Below the pieces are notes generated by a model that had not been told where the DNA came from, did not search any database, and worked only from the letters and a program-made list of their open reading frames with translations. The position numbers were made by a program, and so were the translations under genes. From Candidatus Zhuqueibacterota bacterium (lineage in GTDB: Bacteria > Zhuqueibacterota > Zhuqueibacteria > Zhuqueibacterales > Zhuqueibacteraceae), in the NCBI GenBank assembly GCA_022616415.1, contig JAKEEU010000316.1:1-64000 (forward strand): a stretch of 64,000 nt of DNA, given 5' to 3'. Positions 1-8,865 of the stretch are shown one piece after another; position 1 is the first letter of the stretch, and the number at the start of each line of letters is the position of its first letter.

Positions 1-140
1 CAACTTAACATTGCCAAGTTAAGAAAGCCTTGCAAAAGTGGTCAATAAAAACAGGTATCATTTAAATTTCTCTGATTGTGTTTTTAGCCGATACTCATGT
101 AATATTAAAACGAGGAGACGGCTTCGATTTCATTTTGGCT

Positions 141-242
141 CGTAGTAGCGCCTTCAAGCGCAAAATGTACGAATGACACCGATCTTTTGTTTTGAGGCGA
201 AGTCGTAAATTTCCAAACTCGACGCCTGAAGGCGTAACTACG
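141..242. repeat. Inverted pair of REP-like palindromic units
   Basis: Two related 20-nt units, at 141-160 and 223-242, lie in opposite orientation and match at about 16 of 20 positions when one is reverse-complemented. Each carries the small palindrome CGCCTTCA/CCTGAAGGCG. The same CCTGAAGG core returns in the hairpin cluster near 11.83 kb. The rest of the first 252 bases shows no convincing gene. Confidence 0.5.
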
Positions 243-252
243 AACGCTAAGT

Positions 253-2400
253 TTACCTTCTCATCTCGGCGATAGCCATGATTTGGGTGTTCGCCGAATA
301 CTTGGCCAATTCAAATTTGGCGAGCGCGACGACTTGCTTGACGTTCACCAAGCCGGAGAGGTCGATCAGCCTCGGACCGGCCGCCAGGCGCACGCTCGGA
401 ATTTCTTCGCCGCCGTCGCCGTAATACGTGTTAAGCTCGACAAACTTTTGCAATTCCTGCTCCGCTTCGGCAATCGTGGTCAGCAACAGCGCGGCGCTGG
501 GCAGGTGCAAACGCACGACGCCCTCGTGATCGACGATCACCACGGCGCGCGATTGGCTCTTCAACAAGCCGAAGAGATAGCGATTCTCCCGGTGCAGCGC
601 ATACGCGGTGAAAAATTCGGTTTCCGACAACACCTCGACCGGTTGTCCATTGGCGCCAAGCGCTTGCTGCGCGATGGTTTGCCGGCGCGAGGCCGGCAAA
701 GCGCGGCCAAGTTTCTCGCGCTGGCGAATCTCTGTGGCGCCGATAGCAATAGCGCGGACGATATTGAAGCGCGAATCGATTTCCAAAGTCACTTCGACCG
801 ATTCCGGCGCCGCCCCCATGCGCACGATCGCAGCTTCCGCATCTTGCCGGAGCTGCATTAACTGCCCGTGCGTCGGATCAACGATGGTTCGCTCGATCGT
901 TTCGTGGAGAAGCGCTAAAGCCACGCCGATGGCGGAAATGACCGGGTTGTTTTCCGAGATTTCGCCGGGGATTTTGAGCAAATTTGAGACAAACGGAATG
1001 ACGGTCATTGCGCCGCCGCCACCGCCAACCAGCTTCAACAGCGCAGGATCGAGCTTGTAGTCTTCGATCAGGCCCTGTATCGTTTCGACAACTTTGCTGC
1101 AGGCCTTTTGTAAAAATTCGTGCGCGGCCTCCAACGGATTCTTGCCGAGCATTTGCCCAAGCGCATCGAAGGCAAGGCGCACATTCTCCTTGCCGCCGCG
1201 GGCATAATCGTGCTCAGGAACCAAACCGGCCATGTTGGCCGCGCCGGTCGTGGTTACTGCAATCTTGCGCTTTTCAGTTTGCAAATAAAAATAATCCGAT
1301 TGATCGCCAGGACGCGGCGAAGCGACGACGGGCTTGGCGCCGGCCATCTCGACTAATGGCGTAAAAGCCTCGTAGTAAAGTCCGGCAATGTGAGCGCTGC
1401 GCGGTCCCACGTCGATGAGCTGATCATTCTGCACGCGTGGCAAGCTACCGCCGCCGACGGCAACGGTGTGAACGTCAATGGTGCGAACGTAAACCTTGTG
1501 ACCGCCGATGCGAGCGCTGCGCATCATCGCCTTGCCGTGATGGATCGTGGAAATATCCGTGCTGGTGCCGCCGACGTCGAGAAAAATGCCTTCGGAAACT
1601 TTTGCGTACATCAAAGCCCCAGCCACACCGGCAGCCGGGCCGGAGAGAATCGTCAAAATCGGCCGTTCGCGCATGCCTTTGATGTCCATAATGCCGCCGT
1701 CGGAGCGCATGATCATCAACGGCGCGGTAACACCGACTTGGCGCAAGCTGCGTTCAGTCATTTCTGCCGTTGCCAGCGCCACCGGCAGAATGCTCGCGTT
1801 GATCACTGCCGTGCGCGTGCGAACCCGCAGGCCGTACAGCTCGGAAATCTGGTGCGTCGCAGTCGCCGGCAGCCCGGCTTCTTGTGCGAATCGCATCACT
1901 TGCTGCTCGTGCTCCGGGTTATCGACCGAAAACGCTTCGGCAGCGACGATCGCTTCCGCGCCCTCGTCGCGCAATTCGCGAATGGCCTGGCGAACCGTCT
2001 CTTCCGCGAGGCCCTTGCTCGTGTCGAGAAAACGAAAACACGTGCGCAAAAATTTGCCCGGCGCCAATTCGATCCGGTCGATGGCGATTTCGTGGCGGGC
2101 GCGCGTTGCTTCCCAGCCGCCGCCCATGCCGACGATGCCCACCATGGCGACGTCACCTTCCAAAAGTGCATTCGTGGCCTGCGTGGTGCTGTGTGCGACC
2201 AAAGCAATTTCCTTCGGATCGACGCGCCCCTTTTGGAGAACTTTCAACAGTGCCGTGACAATGCCGTGTGCCACCCCCTCTTTGGCGCGGTGCGTGGTCG
2301 AGGTTTTAGCTTGGGCAATAAGGGTGAATTTTTCAGTTTCAATCGCCACCGCGTGGGTAAACGTGCCGCCAACGTCGATGCCGATGCGGATTTTTCTCAT
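253..2400 (-). CDS. Hydantoinase/oxoprolinase family protein (HyuA-like)
   Basis: The 715-residue product is a full-length HyuA-type protein of the ASKHA ATPase fold, which in this family hydrolyses hydantoins or 5-oxoproline in the cytoplasm with ATP. It begins with the phosphate-binding motif IGIDVGGTFT, has the internal VAHSTTQATNALLEG segment (phosphate 2 region), FLDVGGTSTDIS in the centre, and a glycine-rich VGGGGGAMTV stretch near residue 460. The canonical Asp after GGTFT is His here (GGTFTHA). No HyuB subunit is adjacent, so the substrate cannot be assigned. It is divergent from thyX; the 206-bp gap must hold both promoters. The region just upstream of the ATG contains three 7-nt tandem units. 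Confidence 0.85.
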   Translation of the reverse strand: MRKIRIGIDVGGTFTHAVAIETEKFTLIAQAKTSTTHRAKEGVAHGIVTALLKVLQKGRVDPKEIALVAHSTTQATNALLEGDVAMVGIVGMGGGWEATRARHEIAIDRIELAPGKFLRTCFRFLDTSKGLAEETVRQAIRELRDEGAEAIVAAEAFSVDNPEHEQQVMRFAQEAGLPATATHQISELYGLRVRTRTAVINASILPVALATAEMTERSLRQVGVTAPLMIMRSDGGIMDIKGMRERPILTILSGPAAGVAGALMYAKVSEGIFLDVGGTSTDISTIHHGKAMMRSARIGGHKVYVRTIDVHTVAVGGGSLPRVQNDQLIDVGPRSAHIAGLYYEAFTPLVEMAGAKPVVASPRPGDQSDYFYLQTEKRKIAVTTTGAANMAGLVPEHDYARGGKENVRLAFDALGQMLGKNPLEAAHEFLQKACSKVVETIQGLIEDYKLDPALLKLVGGGGGAMTVIPFVSNLLKIPGEISENNPVISAIGVALALLHETIERTIVDPTHGQLMQLRQDAEAAIVRMGAAPESVEVTLEIDSRFNIVRAIAIGATEIRQREKLGRALPASRRQTIAQQALGANGQPVEVLSETEFFTAYALHRENRYLFGLLKSQSRAVVIVDHEGVVRLHLPSAALLLTTIAEAEQELQKFVELNTYYGDGGEEIPSVRLAAGPRLIDLSGLVNVKQVVALAKFELAKYSANTQIMAIAEMRR

Positions 2401-2411
2401 ACCGTCGCTGT

Positions 2412-2432
2412 CTGGATGCTGGATGCGAGATA
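2412..2432. repeat. Three-unit heptanucleotide tandem repeat
   Basis: Two identical CTGGATG units followed by a degenerate CGAGATA unit sit 12 nt upstream of the HyuA-like start codon. Alone this would be trivial, but the same 7-nt periodicity recurs in unrelated sequences elsewhere in the window. Confidence 0.4.
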
Positions 2433-2606
2433 CTTAAGTCATTTTGCGTAACTGCTGCCATAACAAAGTTCAAATATAACAAAAATTTTCTCGGAAAGCA
2501 ACGATGTGTTTGTCCATTTCTCAACGTTGCTTTTTTGGAATTTTTTTGTTAACTTGCAATATCGCCTTTCGAATATTGACAACGACCAGCAACGAGCACT
2601 CAATTC

Positions 2607-3518
2607 ATGACACCGCAAGATCTTTTCAAAAATTTCGGCGGGAAAATCCACAACGATTTCCCGGCCGTCAATGCCCCGGTTTTCAAATCGCCCCAAGGCA
2701 CGCCCTATCTCACCGCGCCGGGAGTCGTTCTCATCGCCAGGCCGAATATCGAACTCTCCGGCGTCAAAAGCTTTTTGGAGGGATTTGACCACGGCTTGGG
2801 ATTCGCCAGTTATGTCGATGATCCGACGGCGCTTTCCTCCGGCGCGCAGCTTTGTAAAATCGCCGGGCAAACCTGCTACGCCAGCTTCAGCCCGAAACGC
2901 ACGGTGAATCGCGATGCCGAACGTTATTTCAAGAATATCATGGAAAGCGGGCACGGCTCGGTGTTGGAGCATGCCAATTACTCGTTTCTTCTTTACGGTA
3001 TTTCGCGCAGCCTTACCCACGAATTGATTCGACACCGCGCCGGTTTCGGATTTTCCCAGCTTTCCCAGCGTTACGTCTCAGGTCGGGTTTTGCGATTTGT
3101 CGAGCGTCCAGAGTTTCAAGATGGCGGCAAATTTCATCAAATGTTTCTGGAACGCATTGATCGAGCTTATACTGAATATCATAAGCTTGCCGACGCGTTA
3201 CTCGCCGAGCAAGGACAAGGCACGGCGATTTTGAGCGCCGAGGCCAAAACCGATTTGCGCAAGAAAGTCAACCAAGCCGCACGCGGGTTGCTGCCTAATG
3301 AAACGGAGACGATCATGGTGATCACCGGCAACGTTCGCGCCTGGCGGCACGTTATCGAGATGCGCGCCAGCGATCATTCGGAGCTGGAAATTCGCGGCCT
3401 CGCCGTTCGCGTTTTTTTCTGCCTGCGCCAAATCGAGCCGATCCTGTTTGGCGATTACGAGCTGCACGAGCTGCCGGACGGAACGCATTCAGTGACGACG
3501 CCGAACCGGAAGGTGTGA
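2607..3518 (+). CDS. thyX: Flavin-dependent thymidylate synthase
   Basis: ThyX makes dTMP from dUMP using methylene-tetrahydrofolate, NADPH and FAD, without ThyA. The protein shows the family landmarks ESGHGSVLEHANYSF (residues 113-127) and the substrate/flavin motif beginning RHR at 142-144, followed by the conserved SQRYV. The spacing is unusual: RHRAGFGFSQLSQRY has eight residues between RHR and the Ser-Gln-Arg-Tyr, where the textbook RHRX7S motif has seven. At 303 residues it is longer than the usual 210-260, with an N-terminal extension of about 40 residues. The ATG has no strong Shine-Dalgarno. No thyA is seen in the window. The identification is secure; the consequence of the motif variant is not known. 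Confidence 0.93.
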   Translation: MTPQDLFKNFGGKIHNDFPAVNAPVFKSPQGTPYLTAPGVVLIARPNIELSGVKSFLEGFDHGLGFASYVDDPTALSSGAQLCKIAGQTCYASFSPKRTVNRDAERYFKNIMESGHGSVLEHANYSFLLYGISRSLTHELIRHRAGFGFSQLSQRYVSGRVLRFVERPEFQDGGKFHQMFLERIDRAYTEYHKLADALLAEQGQGTAILSAEAKTDLRKKVNQAARGLLPNETETIMVITGNVRAWRHVIEMRASDHSELEIRGLAVRVFFCLRQIEPILFGDYELHELPDGTHSVTTPNRKV

Positions 3519-3617
3519 GGCGGATTGCAAGCATCAATAGTCGACTCTCAATCAGTCTGATCGTGAGTAGATTAGCGTGGTGAAAAAATAAAAAATTGAA
3601 GAAAAAGTTTTCTAACC

Positions 3618-4502
3618 ATGACTGAATTCCGCTCCACTTACCAAAAACTCATAAGACGGCAGTATCTATGGGCGGGCATCATTTTCGCCCTCGTCCTCGC
3701 CGGCGAAATGGCTTTCGACGTCGTCGAACGCGCCGCGGGCAAATACCTCGTTTGGCAGAATGCGAGCCGCGAAAAAATCGGGCGCAGTTGGGAGCAGGAG
3801 CCGAAACGCATCGCGGCCGATTCGCTCTTGGCGGACCTCACGCGCAAACGCCGCAGCCAGACGCTGGAAATCGAGAGCATCTCCAATCTGGAAGAGTTGA
3901 TTCAATACGTCGAAACCAATCAGCAGGCGCTGTTGCCGCCTTCGCAATTTTTGCAAATCTACCGCCAGCTTCCTTGCTTTTTACAGCCGCTCATCGCTGC
4001 GCCGGACTCGCTGGTGGCGGATGCGCGCGCGCAAAGACTGGCCAATGTTCTCGCCGAAGGCAACCGCTCGCTGTTTAATCTGATCATGCTTGATGCCGGC
4101 AACCGCACCATCCGTCGCACCTCTTTAAATGCCGATAAGCTCTACATGCTCTTCAACTACGGCAAAGAGCAAAACCTCGGCGTGCGCCGCCAAGCTCGCT
4201 TCGCAAATTACATTTTCGCGGCGGATGAATTTTGGGATTTATTCGAACGGCTTCATCCCTTGCGCCGCCGCCAATTCATTGAAGCGGTACCGTTGCTCAC
4301 CGAGTCCGCCGGCCAAATTATCGCCGCCGGCATTTCCAGCCAAACCGGCAACGAATTTGTCGAAGTTGCCTTTGCCATCTCCGAGAGCCGGGCTTATGTT
4401 TATTATCTGCCCGAAGATTACGTGATGGATTTGCTCTCTCCGGATCGCGAGCGCGCTTTTGATTTTTATCGCCTGCGGCGGCAGGTGCAGGAGAATCGAT
4501 AG
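3618..4502 (+). CDS. Hypothetical single-pass membrane protein
   Basis: I do not recognise this family. The 294-residue product has a short basic N-terminus, one clear membrane segment at about residues 18-33 (WAGIIFALVLAGEMAF), and then a soluble charged region, so it is probably anchored with the bulk outside the cytoplasm. The rest is mostly helical, with several Leu/Arg-rich stretches and a C-terminal half ending in an amphipathic RLRRQVQENR tail. It is followed after 149 bp by a penicillin-binding protein in the same direction, which hints at an envelope role by context only. Codon use resembles the neighbours. Confidence 0.7.
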   Translation: MTEFRSTYQKLIRRQYLWAGIIFALVLAGEMAFDVVERAAGKYLVWQNASREKIGRSWEQEPKRIAADSLLADLTRKRRSQTLEIESISNLEELIQYVETNQQALLPPSQFLQIYRQLPCFLQPLIAAPDSLVADARAQRLANVLAEGNRSLFNLIMLDAGNRTIRRTSLNADKLYMLFNYGKEQNLGVRRQARFANYIFAADEFWDLFERLHPLRRRQFIEAVPLLTESAGQIIAAGISSQTGNEFVEVAFAISESRAYVYYLPEDYVMDLLSPDRERAFDFYRLRRQVQENR

Positions 4503-4569
4503 TACACCATTGACGAGAGTATCGTTTCAACTCAATTTTATTTTCTTTATTTTTATCTGAATTTTTCAT

Positions 4570-4595
4570 AAATTGGCTGCTATAACAGCCAATTT
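4570..4595. terminator. Intergenic hairpin, possible terminator
   Basis: AAATTGGCTG and CAGCCAATTT form a perfect 10-bp stem with a six-base loop, 70 nt after the stop of the upstream gene. The 3' flank is only moderately T-rich (CTGCTTTT), so an attenuator or operator role before the penicillin-binding protein gene is also possible. Confidence 0.45.
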
Positions 4596-4651
4596 CTGCT
4601 TTTAATGTCCGCTATATTGGCCAATACGACTGTCAACGGAACAACTTCTCG

Positions 4652-6646
4652 ATGTTTTCGCATATTTTCTTTATTCTCCTGGCTTTTCTAACCGCCGTCC
4701 TGCTCATCGCCGGCATCGGGTTCTTCGTGCTCGTCAAAGATTTGCCGCACATTCCCGACGACCTGCGCAATTTGGTGTATAGTCAGCCGACGGAAATTTA
4801 TGCCGGCGACGGCACGCTCGTGCAGCGCCTCGGCGGCAAATCGTACGTGCCGCTCGCGCAGATCAGCCCAAATTTCCAAAAAGCCTTGTTGGCTGCGGAA
4901 GACGGGGAATTTTATTCTCATCATGGCATTGACAAAATTGCTATCGCGCGCGCCGCGATTTTGCGCGGGTTCAGAGGCAGCTCGACGATCACCCAGCAGC
5001 TTGTCAAGAATCTCTTCTTCTCCTTTCAGCGCCTGTGGTCGCGCAAGCTGAAAGAGATTCTCATCAGCCTGCAAATCGAATCGACGTTCACCAAAGAGCA
5101 AATTCTCGAGGCCTATTGCAACCTCGTCTATTTCGGCGGCACGGCGTATGGCGTCGAAGATGCGTCAATGCAATTTTTCGGCAAGCCGGCCTCGGCATTG
5201 ACGATTCCTGAGGCGGCCATGCTCGCCGGCATCGTCAACTCGCCGTATTATCTCAATCCTTATTCTCATTTCGACGCGGCGCAATCTCGGCAACGCCTCG
5301 TGCTGCGGCGCATGCGCGCGAAGGGTTTCATCGACGCAGCGACGTTCGATATGGCGATGGCCGATTCCGTTGAGCTGAGCGGCCGGCCGAGTGTGGGCAA
5401 TGATTTCATCAACTATGTCATTTCCCAGGCGGAGGAGCGCTTTGGCCGCGAGGCGGTGCAATACGGCGGTTTGAAAATTTACACGACGATGGATCCGCAA
5501 CTGCAAGCCATCGCCGAAGCAACGCTGCGCGATGGCGTGGCGAAATTGGAGGCGGCGTTTGACTCGACGGGCGCGCCGCTGCAAGGTGCGCTCGCCGCCA
5601 TCTCGGTGCCAACCGGCGAAGTGCGCGCCTTGGTCGGAGCGCGAAGCTACGTTCCCGGCGGTTTCAACCGCGCTGTCAATAGCAACCGCCACGTCGGCTC
5701 CGGCATCAAACCGTTTGTCTATTTTACCGCGCTGGAAAATTTGCACCCAGACGGGCACAGTCTGACGCCGATTTCAATCGTCAATGACACCGCGGTTACG
5801 TTCAAGCTTCCCAATCGCCAAACTTGGAGCCCGCGCAACTTCGACCGCCGCCATCGCGGCCGGCTGACGCTCAAAGCCGCGCTGATGCAATCCATCAACG
5901 CCGTCTCAGCACAATTGATCGACCAGCTCACACCCAAACGCGTGATCGAAACCTGCCGGCGCTTTGGCGTCACCTCGCCAATCGATGAAGTGCTGCCGCT
6001 TGCGCTCGGCACCGCCGGAATTTCTCCGCTTGAGATGGCCGCGGCGTATGCGGTTTTTGCCAACAACGGCGTCTATTACAAGCCGGTCACGATCAAGCGC
6101 GTCGAAGACGCCAACGGCGTGGTGCTCGACCGCGCTTTGACTTTTGGCGATCCGCGTTTTGATCCGCGCACCACATATCAAATGCTCGACATGATGACGG
6201 GAGTCATCGAAGGCGGCACGGCACGCGTCATTCGCGATATGGGCTTTGAAGCGCCCGCGGCCGGCAAAACCGGTACGAGCACTGACTTTACCGACGCCTG
6301 GTTCACTGGTTTCACGACGGCGCTTTCGACTTCGGTTTGGGTTGGGTATGATCGCATTTATCAAATGTACACCCGCTCGCCGCGACGGCGCGGCGTCGAT
6401 GGCGCCCGCGGCGGCGCGCCGATTTGGACGGAGTTCATGAAACGTGCAACGACCTTTTATCCGGCCAACAATTTCGAGATGCCGCCCGGCCTCAAAATCT
6501 GGAAGGTCGATCCACGCACCGGCAATCGCGTTCTCGATTACCAATATGGCATTGAAGTAGCGTTGCCGGAAAATATCGAGCCGGTTTTCGCACCGTTTGG
6601 CGAGCAGCCGGAGGTAGTGCCAAGCGATACGACGGAAACGGGGTGA
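4652..6646 (+). CDS. Class A penicillin-binding protein (glycosyltransferase/transpeptidase)
   Basis: This 664-residue protein polymerises and cross-links peptidoglycan at the inner membrane. An N-terminal membrane anchor (residues 5-28) precedes a GT51 domain with the catalytic Glu in AAEDGEFYSHHG (E83), the GSSTITQQLVKN motif (109-120) and the NLVYFGGTAYG segment. The transpeptidase domain has all three active-site motifs: SGIK (S350, K353), SIN (414-416) and KTGTS (539-543). A proline/acidic C-terminal tail follows. The architecture is that of PBP1a/MrcA or PBP2-type class A enzymes of ordinary length; I do not assign a symbol. A palindromic repeat element begins about 90 bp after the stop. 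Confidence 0.95.
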   Translation: MFSHIFFILLAFLTAVLLIAGIGFFVLVKDLPHIPDDLRNLVYSQPTEIYAGDGTLVQRLGGKSYVPLAQISPNFQKALLAAEDGEFYSHHGIDKIAIARAAILRGFRGSSTITQQLVKNLFFSFQRLWSRKLKEILISLQIESTFTKEQILEAYCNLVYFGGTAYGVEDASMQFFGKPASALTIPEAAMLAGIVNSPYYLNPYSHFDAAQSRQRLVLRRMRAKGFIDAATFDMAMADSVELSGRPSVGNDFINYVISQAEERFGREAVQYGGLKIYTTMDPQLQAIAEATLRDGVAKLEAAFDSTGAPLQGALAAISVPTGEVRALVGARSYVPGGFNRAVNSNRHVGSGIKPFVYFTALENLHPDGHSLTPISIVNDTAVTFKLPNRQTWSPRNFDRRHRGRLTLKAALMQSINAVSAQLIDQLTPKRVIETCRRFGVTSPIDEVLPLALGTAGISPLEMAAAYAVFANNGVYYKPVTIKRVEDANGVVLDRALTFGDPRFDPRTTYQMLDMMTGVIEGGTARVIRDMGFEAPAAGKTGTSTDFTDAWFTGFTTALSTSVWVGYDRIYQMYTRSPRRRGVDGARGGAPIWTEFMKRATTFYPANNFEMPPGLKIWKVDPRTGNRVLDYQYGIEVALPENIEPVFAPFGEQPEVVPSDTTETG

Positions 6647-6738
6647 AAAATTGGGCTTGCAATCTGAAAAGAATTGGCCGCTCACGGAATTGGCTGCGCC
6701 CGTAGGGAACGGCTCACGGAAATGAATCATAAAATTTT

Positions 6739-6894
6739 CCAACGGATAAAAGCGGCCAACGGATAAAACTTTCTAGATCAATGAGTGAATGGTTTCAAGT
6801 CAAAATGATTCGAACACCGTTCAGAAAATTGTTTTGATTCCAAGCATTTTGTCTCTCAATCCGTTGGTCCCGCCGTGGCGGGATTATCCGTTGG
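6739..6894. repeat. Intergenic A-B-A palindromic element, expanded copy
   Basis: CCAACGGATAA occurs twice (6739-6749, 6756-6766) and the inverse ATCCGTTGG occurs twice (6859-6867, 6886-6894). The two arms are separated by about 90 bp that I cannot assign. Between the inverse copies lies a small palindrome CCCGCC/GGCGGG. The rest of the 398-bp gap between the penicillin-binding protein and the SPOR protein holds no recognisable gene. Confidence 0.6.
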
Positions 6895-6982
6895 TCTTCA
6901 TCTGTGAGTTGGGGGCATAAATGTTAGAATTTTTTTCTGAGTTTGGTTGTATTACGAGAACCAAGTTAAAGAAAGCTGCAAT

Positions 6983-7011
6983 TTTTTTCGTTGCGGTTCC
7001 CTTTTCGTTGC
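6983..7011. repeat. 29-bp dispersed repeat, copy 1
   Basis: An identical 29-mer, read on the plus strand, is found at 16163-16191. On the other strand it reads as GCAACGAAAA repeated around GGGAACC. Here it lies 33 bp upstream of a start codon; the second copy lies just 3' of another gene, so a fixed regulatory role is unlikely. Confidence 0.6.
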
Positions 7012-7044
7012 AAAATTTTTTAAGATATAACACATTGCCGGATC

Positions 7045-8409
7045 ATGGTCTCCTTTCGCTGGCTCATTCTGCGTTTGTTTTGGAGCTTGCTTCTGCTGCC
7101 GCTCGTGGCCTTTCCGCTGCTCTGGTTTCTGCACGAAGTGGCGTTTCCCCAAGCTTATTTCGCCGATGAATTTGTCGTCGCATTCGTGTGGATTTTTGTA
7201 TTCGCCGCCACGAGCTGGGTTCTTAGCCGCTTGGGCATGAAACGTTTCACGCACCTTGAAGCGGCCGGCCGGAAAGCGCTCGCCCAAAACCAGGAGGAGG
7301 AGATCGAGGAAGTTTTTTCGCTGATGCAGTCGCTCTTTGCCGGAGGGCTGCTCTCCGAGCGTTTTCAGCAAAAAATCAAGCCGCGGCTGCTGCGGCAATA
7401 TTTTTCATTCTATGCCGCGCATCCGGAAAATGCGCGGCATCGCGAACAACTGCTCGAAGCGCTCCGCGCCGGTATTCGCGCCGAAGAAAGCCACGACGTT
7501 CTAAAAAATTTCGTCATCGCGCAACCGGCGCTGACTTTGCCGATTATCGATCTTGCCGAAGAGTTGCTGGAGCGCCAGCCCGACGATAACGATCTGCTGG
7601 TGTTTCTAACGCGCCAATATCTGCAGGAGCGCCAAACCCACTATCGCGCCGAGCATATTTATGCCAAATCTCTCTCCGGCAGCGGCACCTTAACGCCGGA
7701 GATTTTATCGCAGTGTCTCGAGCGTTTGGTGCGATTGCAGCGCCGGGATGATTTTGCCGCGTGGAGCTACGTGCGGGCCTTTCAAACCGGCGAGCAGAAA
7801 AATTCCGCCATTCGCCGGTTGCTCTATGAAACACAAAGGGATTACCAGCGCCGCGGCCGTCGCGATTCACTCGCGCACGTCATCACCACCATCGTGGCTG
7901 ATTTCACTCCGGAAGAGATTGCGAGCTGGGCGGTCGAACAACAGGAGAAGCGAACGCGGTCATGGCGATTCCGCGTTGAAAGAGTTCTCTTTCATTTGCA
8001 ACAATGGCTGTTGGAAATGTATTCACGGTTGCGCGAACGCCGCAATTGGGTGTATGTCACCATCGGCGCGGTGATCGTTTTCGGCGTAGGTTATCTTGCG
8101 CTGTTCCGAAACGAAACGCAAAACCGTGTCGAGGCGACGCCGGCTGCCGCGGTGGAAGATTCCACGACGGTTTATTTTGCCTTACAGGTCGGCGCACTGC
8201 GCAGCGTCAAGATCGCCGAGGGCGAGGCCGTGAAATTCCGGCGCCGCGGGCTTGAGGTACACGTGCTGAAACCGGGGCCGTCGCAGCGTTTGCACCGCAT
8301 TCGCGTCGGCAAATATCGCAGCAAGCAAGCCGCGCAAATGGCCGCCGACACCTTGAAAGCCGCCGGGCTGGTGCGGGATTATTTCGTGACAAATTACGGG
8401 GAAAATTGA
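7045..8409 (+). CDS. Multi-pass membrane protein with C-terminal SPOR domain
   Basis: The 454-residue protein has two N-terminal membrane segments (about residues 10-28 and 42-62), a long helical charged cytoplasmic region, a third membrane segment (about 335-352, VYVTIGAVIVFGVGYLALF), and a C-terminal SPOR domain of about 75 residues starting at YFALQVGALRS and ending with RVGKYRSKQAAQMAADTL. SPOR domains bind glycan strands lacking stem peptides, usually at septa, so the domain should face the periplasm. Location 0.4 kb after a class A penicillin-binding protein fits a cell-wall role. The middle region resembles helical repeat proteins but I could not assign it to a family. Confidence 0.85.
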   Translation: MVSFRWLILRLFWSLLLLPLVAFPLLWFLHEVAFPQAYFADEFVVAFVWIFVFAATSWVLSRLGMKRFTHLEAAGRKALAQNQEEEIEEVFSLMQSLFAGGLLSERFQQKIKPRLLRQYFSFYAAHPENARHREQLLEALRAGIRAEESHDVLKNFVIAQPALTLPIIDLAEELLERQPDDNDLLVFLTRQYLQERQTHYRAEHIYAKSLSGSGTLTPEILSQCLERLVRLQRRDDFAAWSYVRAFQTGEQKNSAIRRLLYETQRDYQRRGRRDSLAHVITTIVADFTPEEIASWAVEQQEKRTRSWRFRVERVLFHLQQWLLEMYSRLRERRNWVYVTIGAVIVFGVGYLALFRNETQNRVEATPAAAVEDSTTVYFALQVGALRSVKIAEGEAVKFRRRGLEVHVLKPGPSQRLHRIRVGKYRSKQAAQMAADTLKAAGLVRDYFVTNYGEN

Positions 8410-8474
8410 GGGGCGATACCATAAGCTTTCACCAGAGCATTTGCTGAAACCCTCGCAGTTTACCAAAAAGCTTC

Positions 8475-8503
8475 TTGACAATGTCTTCAGTTTTTTGTAT
8501 TCT
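8475..8503 (+). promoter_or_regulatory. Putative sigma-70-type promoter
   Basis: TTGACA (8475-8480) and TATTCT (8498-8503) are separated by exactly 17 nt, about 50 bp upstream of the small coiled-coil/HNH gene pair. A second promoter-like box with the same TATTCT -10 is found before the CHAT gene. Confidence 0.5.
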
Positions 8504-8553
8504 TCGGTATGTGACTGAATTGCTTTCAAGACCAATAAAAAAGGGATGGCAAA

Positions 8554-8865
8554 ATGGTATCTAATGAAATTGGACAACAACTGCATGGTCGGGCGGTGCG
8601 CGGGGAAGCTTTGTCTGCCGACGAACAGGCGCAACTCGAAGCCTGGTATGCCGAAATGGATCGTGCGGAGATGGCGATGTTAAATTTGGGCGCGCGAACA
8701 CAAGCCTTGGAGTCGTTGCAGGCCGAGGTCGACGCAGAACTGACTCGAATAATCGCCATCACCAAACGCATTCAGGAATTAAATGAAGAAAGCGAGGCGC
8801 TACGCCGTCAAAACGCTGCGCTTTATCAGCAATTGATTGAACGAGCCGTGTTACAACCGGTATGA
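8554..8865 (+). CDS. Small coiled-coil protein, partner of HNH endonuclease
   Basis: The 103-residue product is acidic and almost entirely helical. Residues 45-98 (from LNLGARTQALESLQ onward) have a heptad pattern typical of a coiled coil. The start has an AAGGGATGG ribosome-binding region. Its stop overlaps the ATG of the HNH gene by 4 nt (ATGA), so the two are translationally coupled and likely act together. This short-protein-plus-HNH arrangement is common as an uncharacterised accessory pair; I do not know its function. Confidence 0.75.
   Translation: MVSNEIGQQLHGRAVRGEALSADEQAQLEAWYAEMDRAEMAMLNLGARTQALESLQAEVDAELTRIIAITKRIQELNEESEALRRQNAALYQQLIERAVLQPV

Noticed and set aside
1390..2451. 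A 353-codon open frame on the plus strand
   Set aside because: It is antisense to the HyuA-like gene, which shows family motifs throughout.
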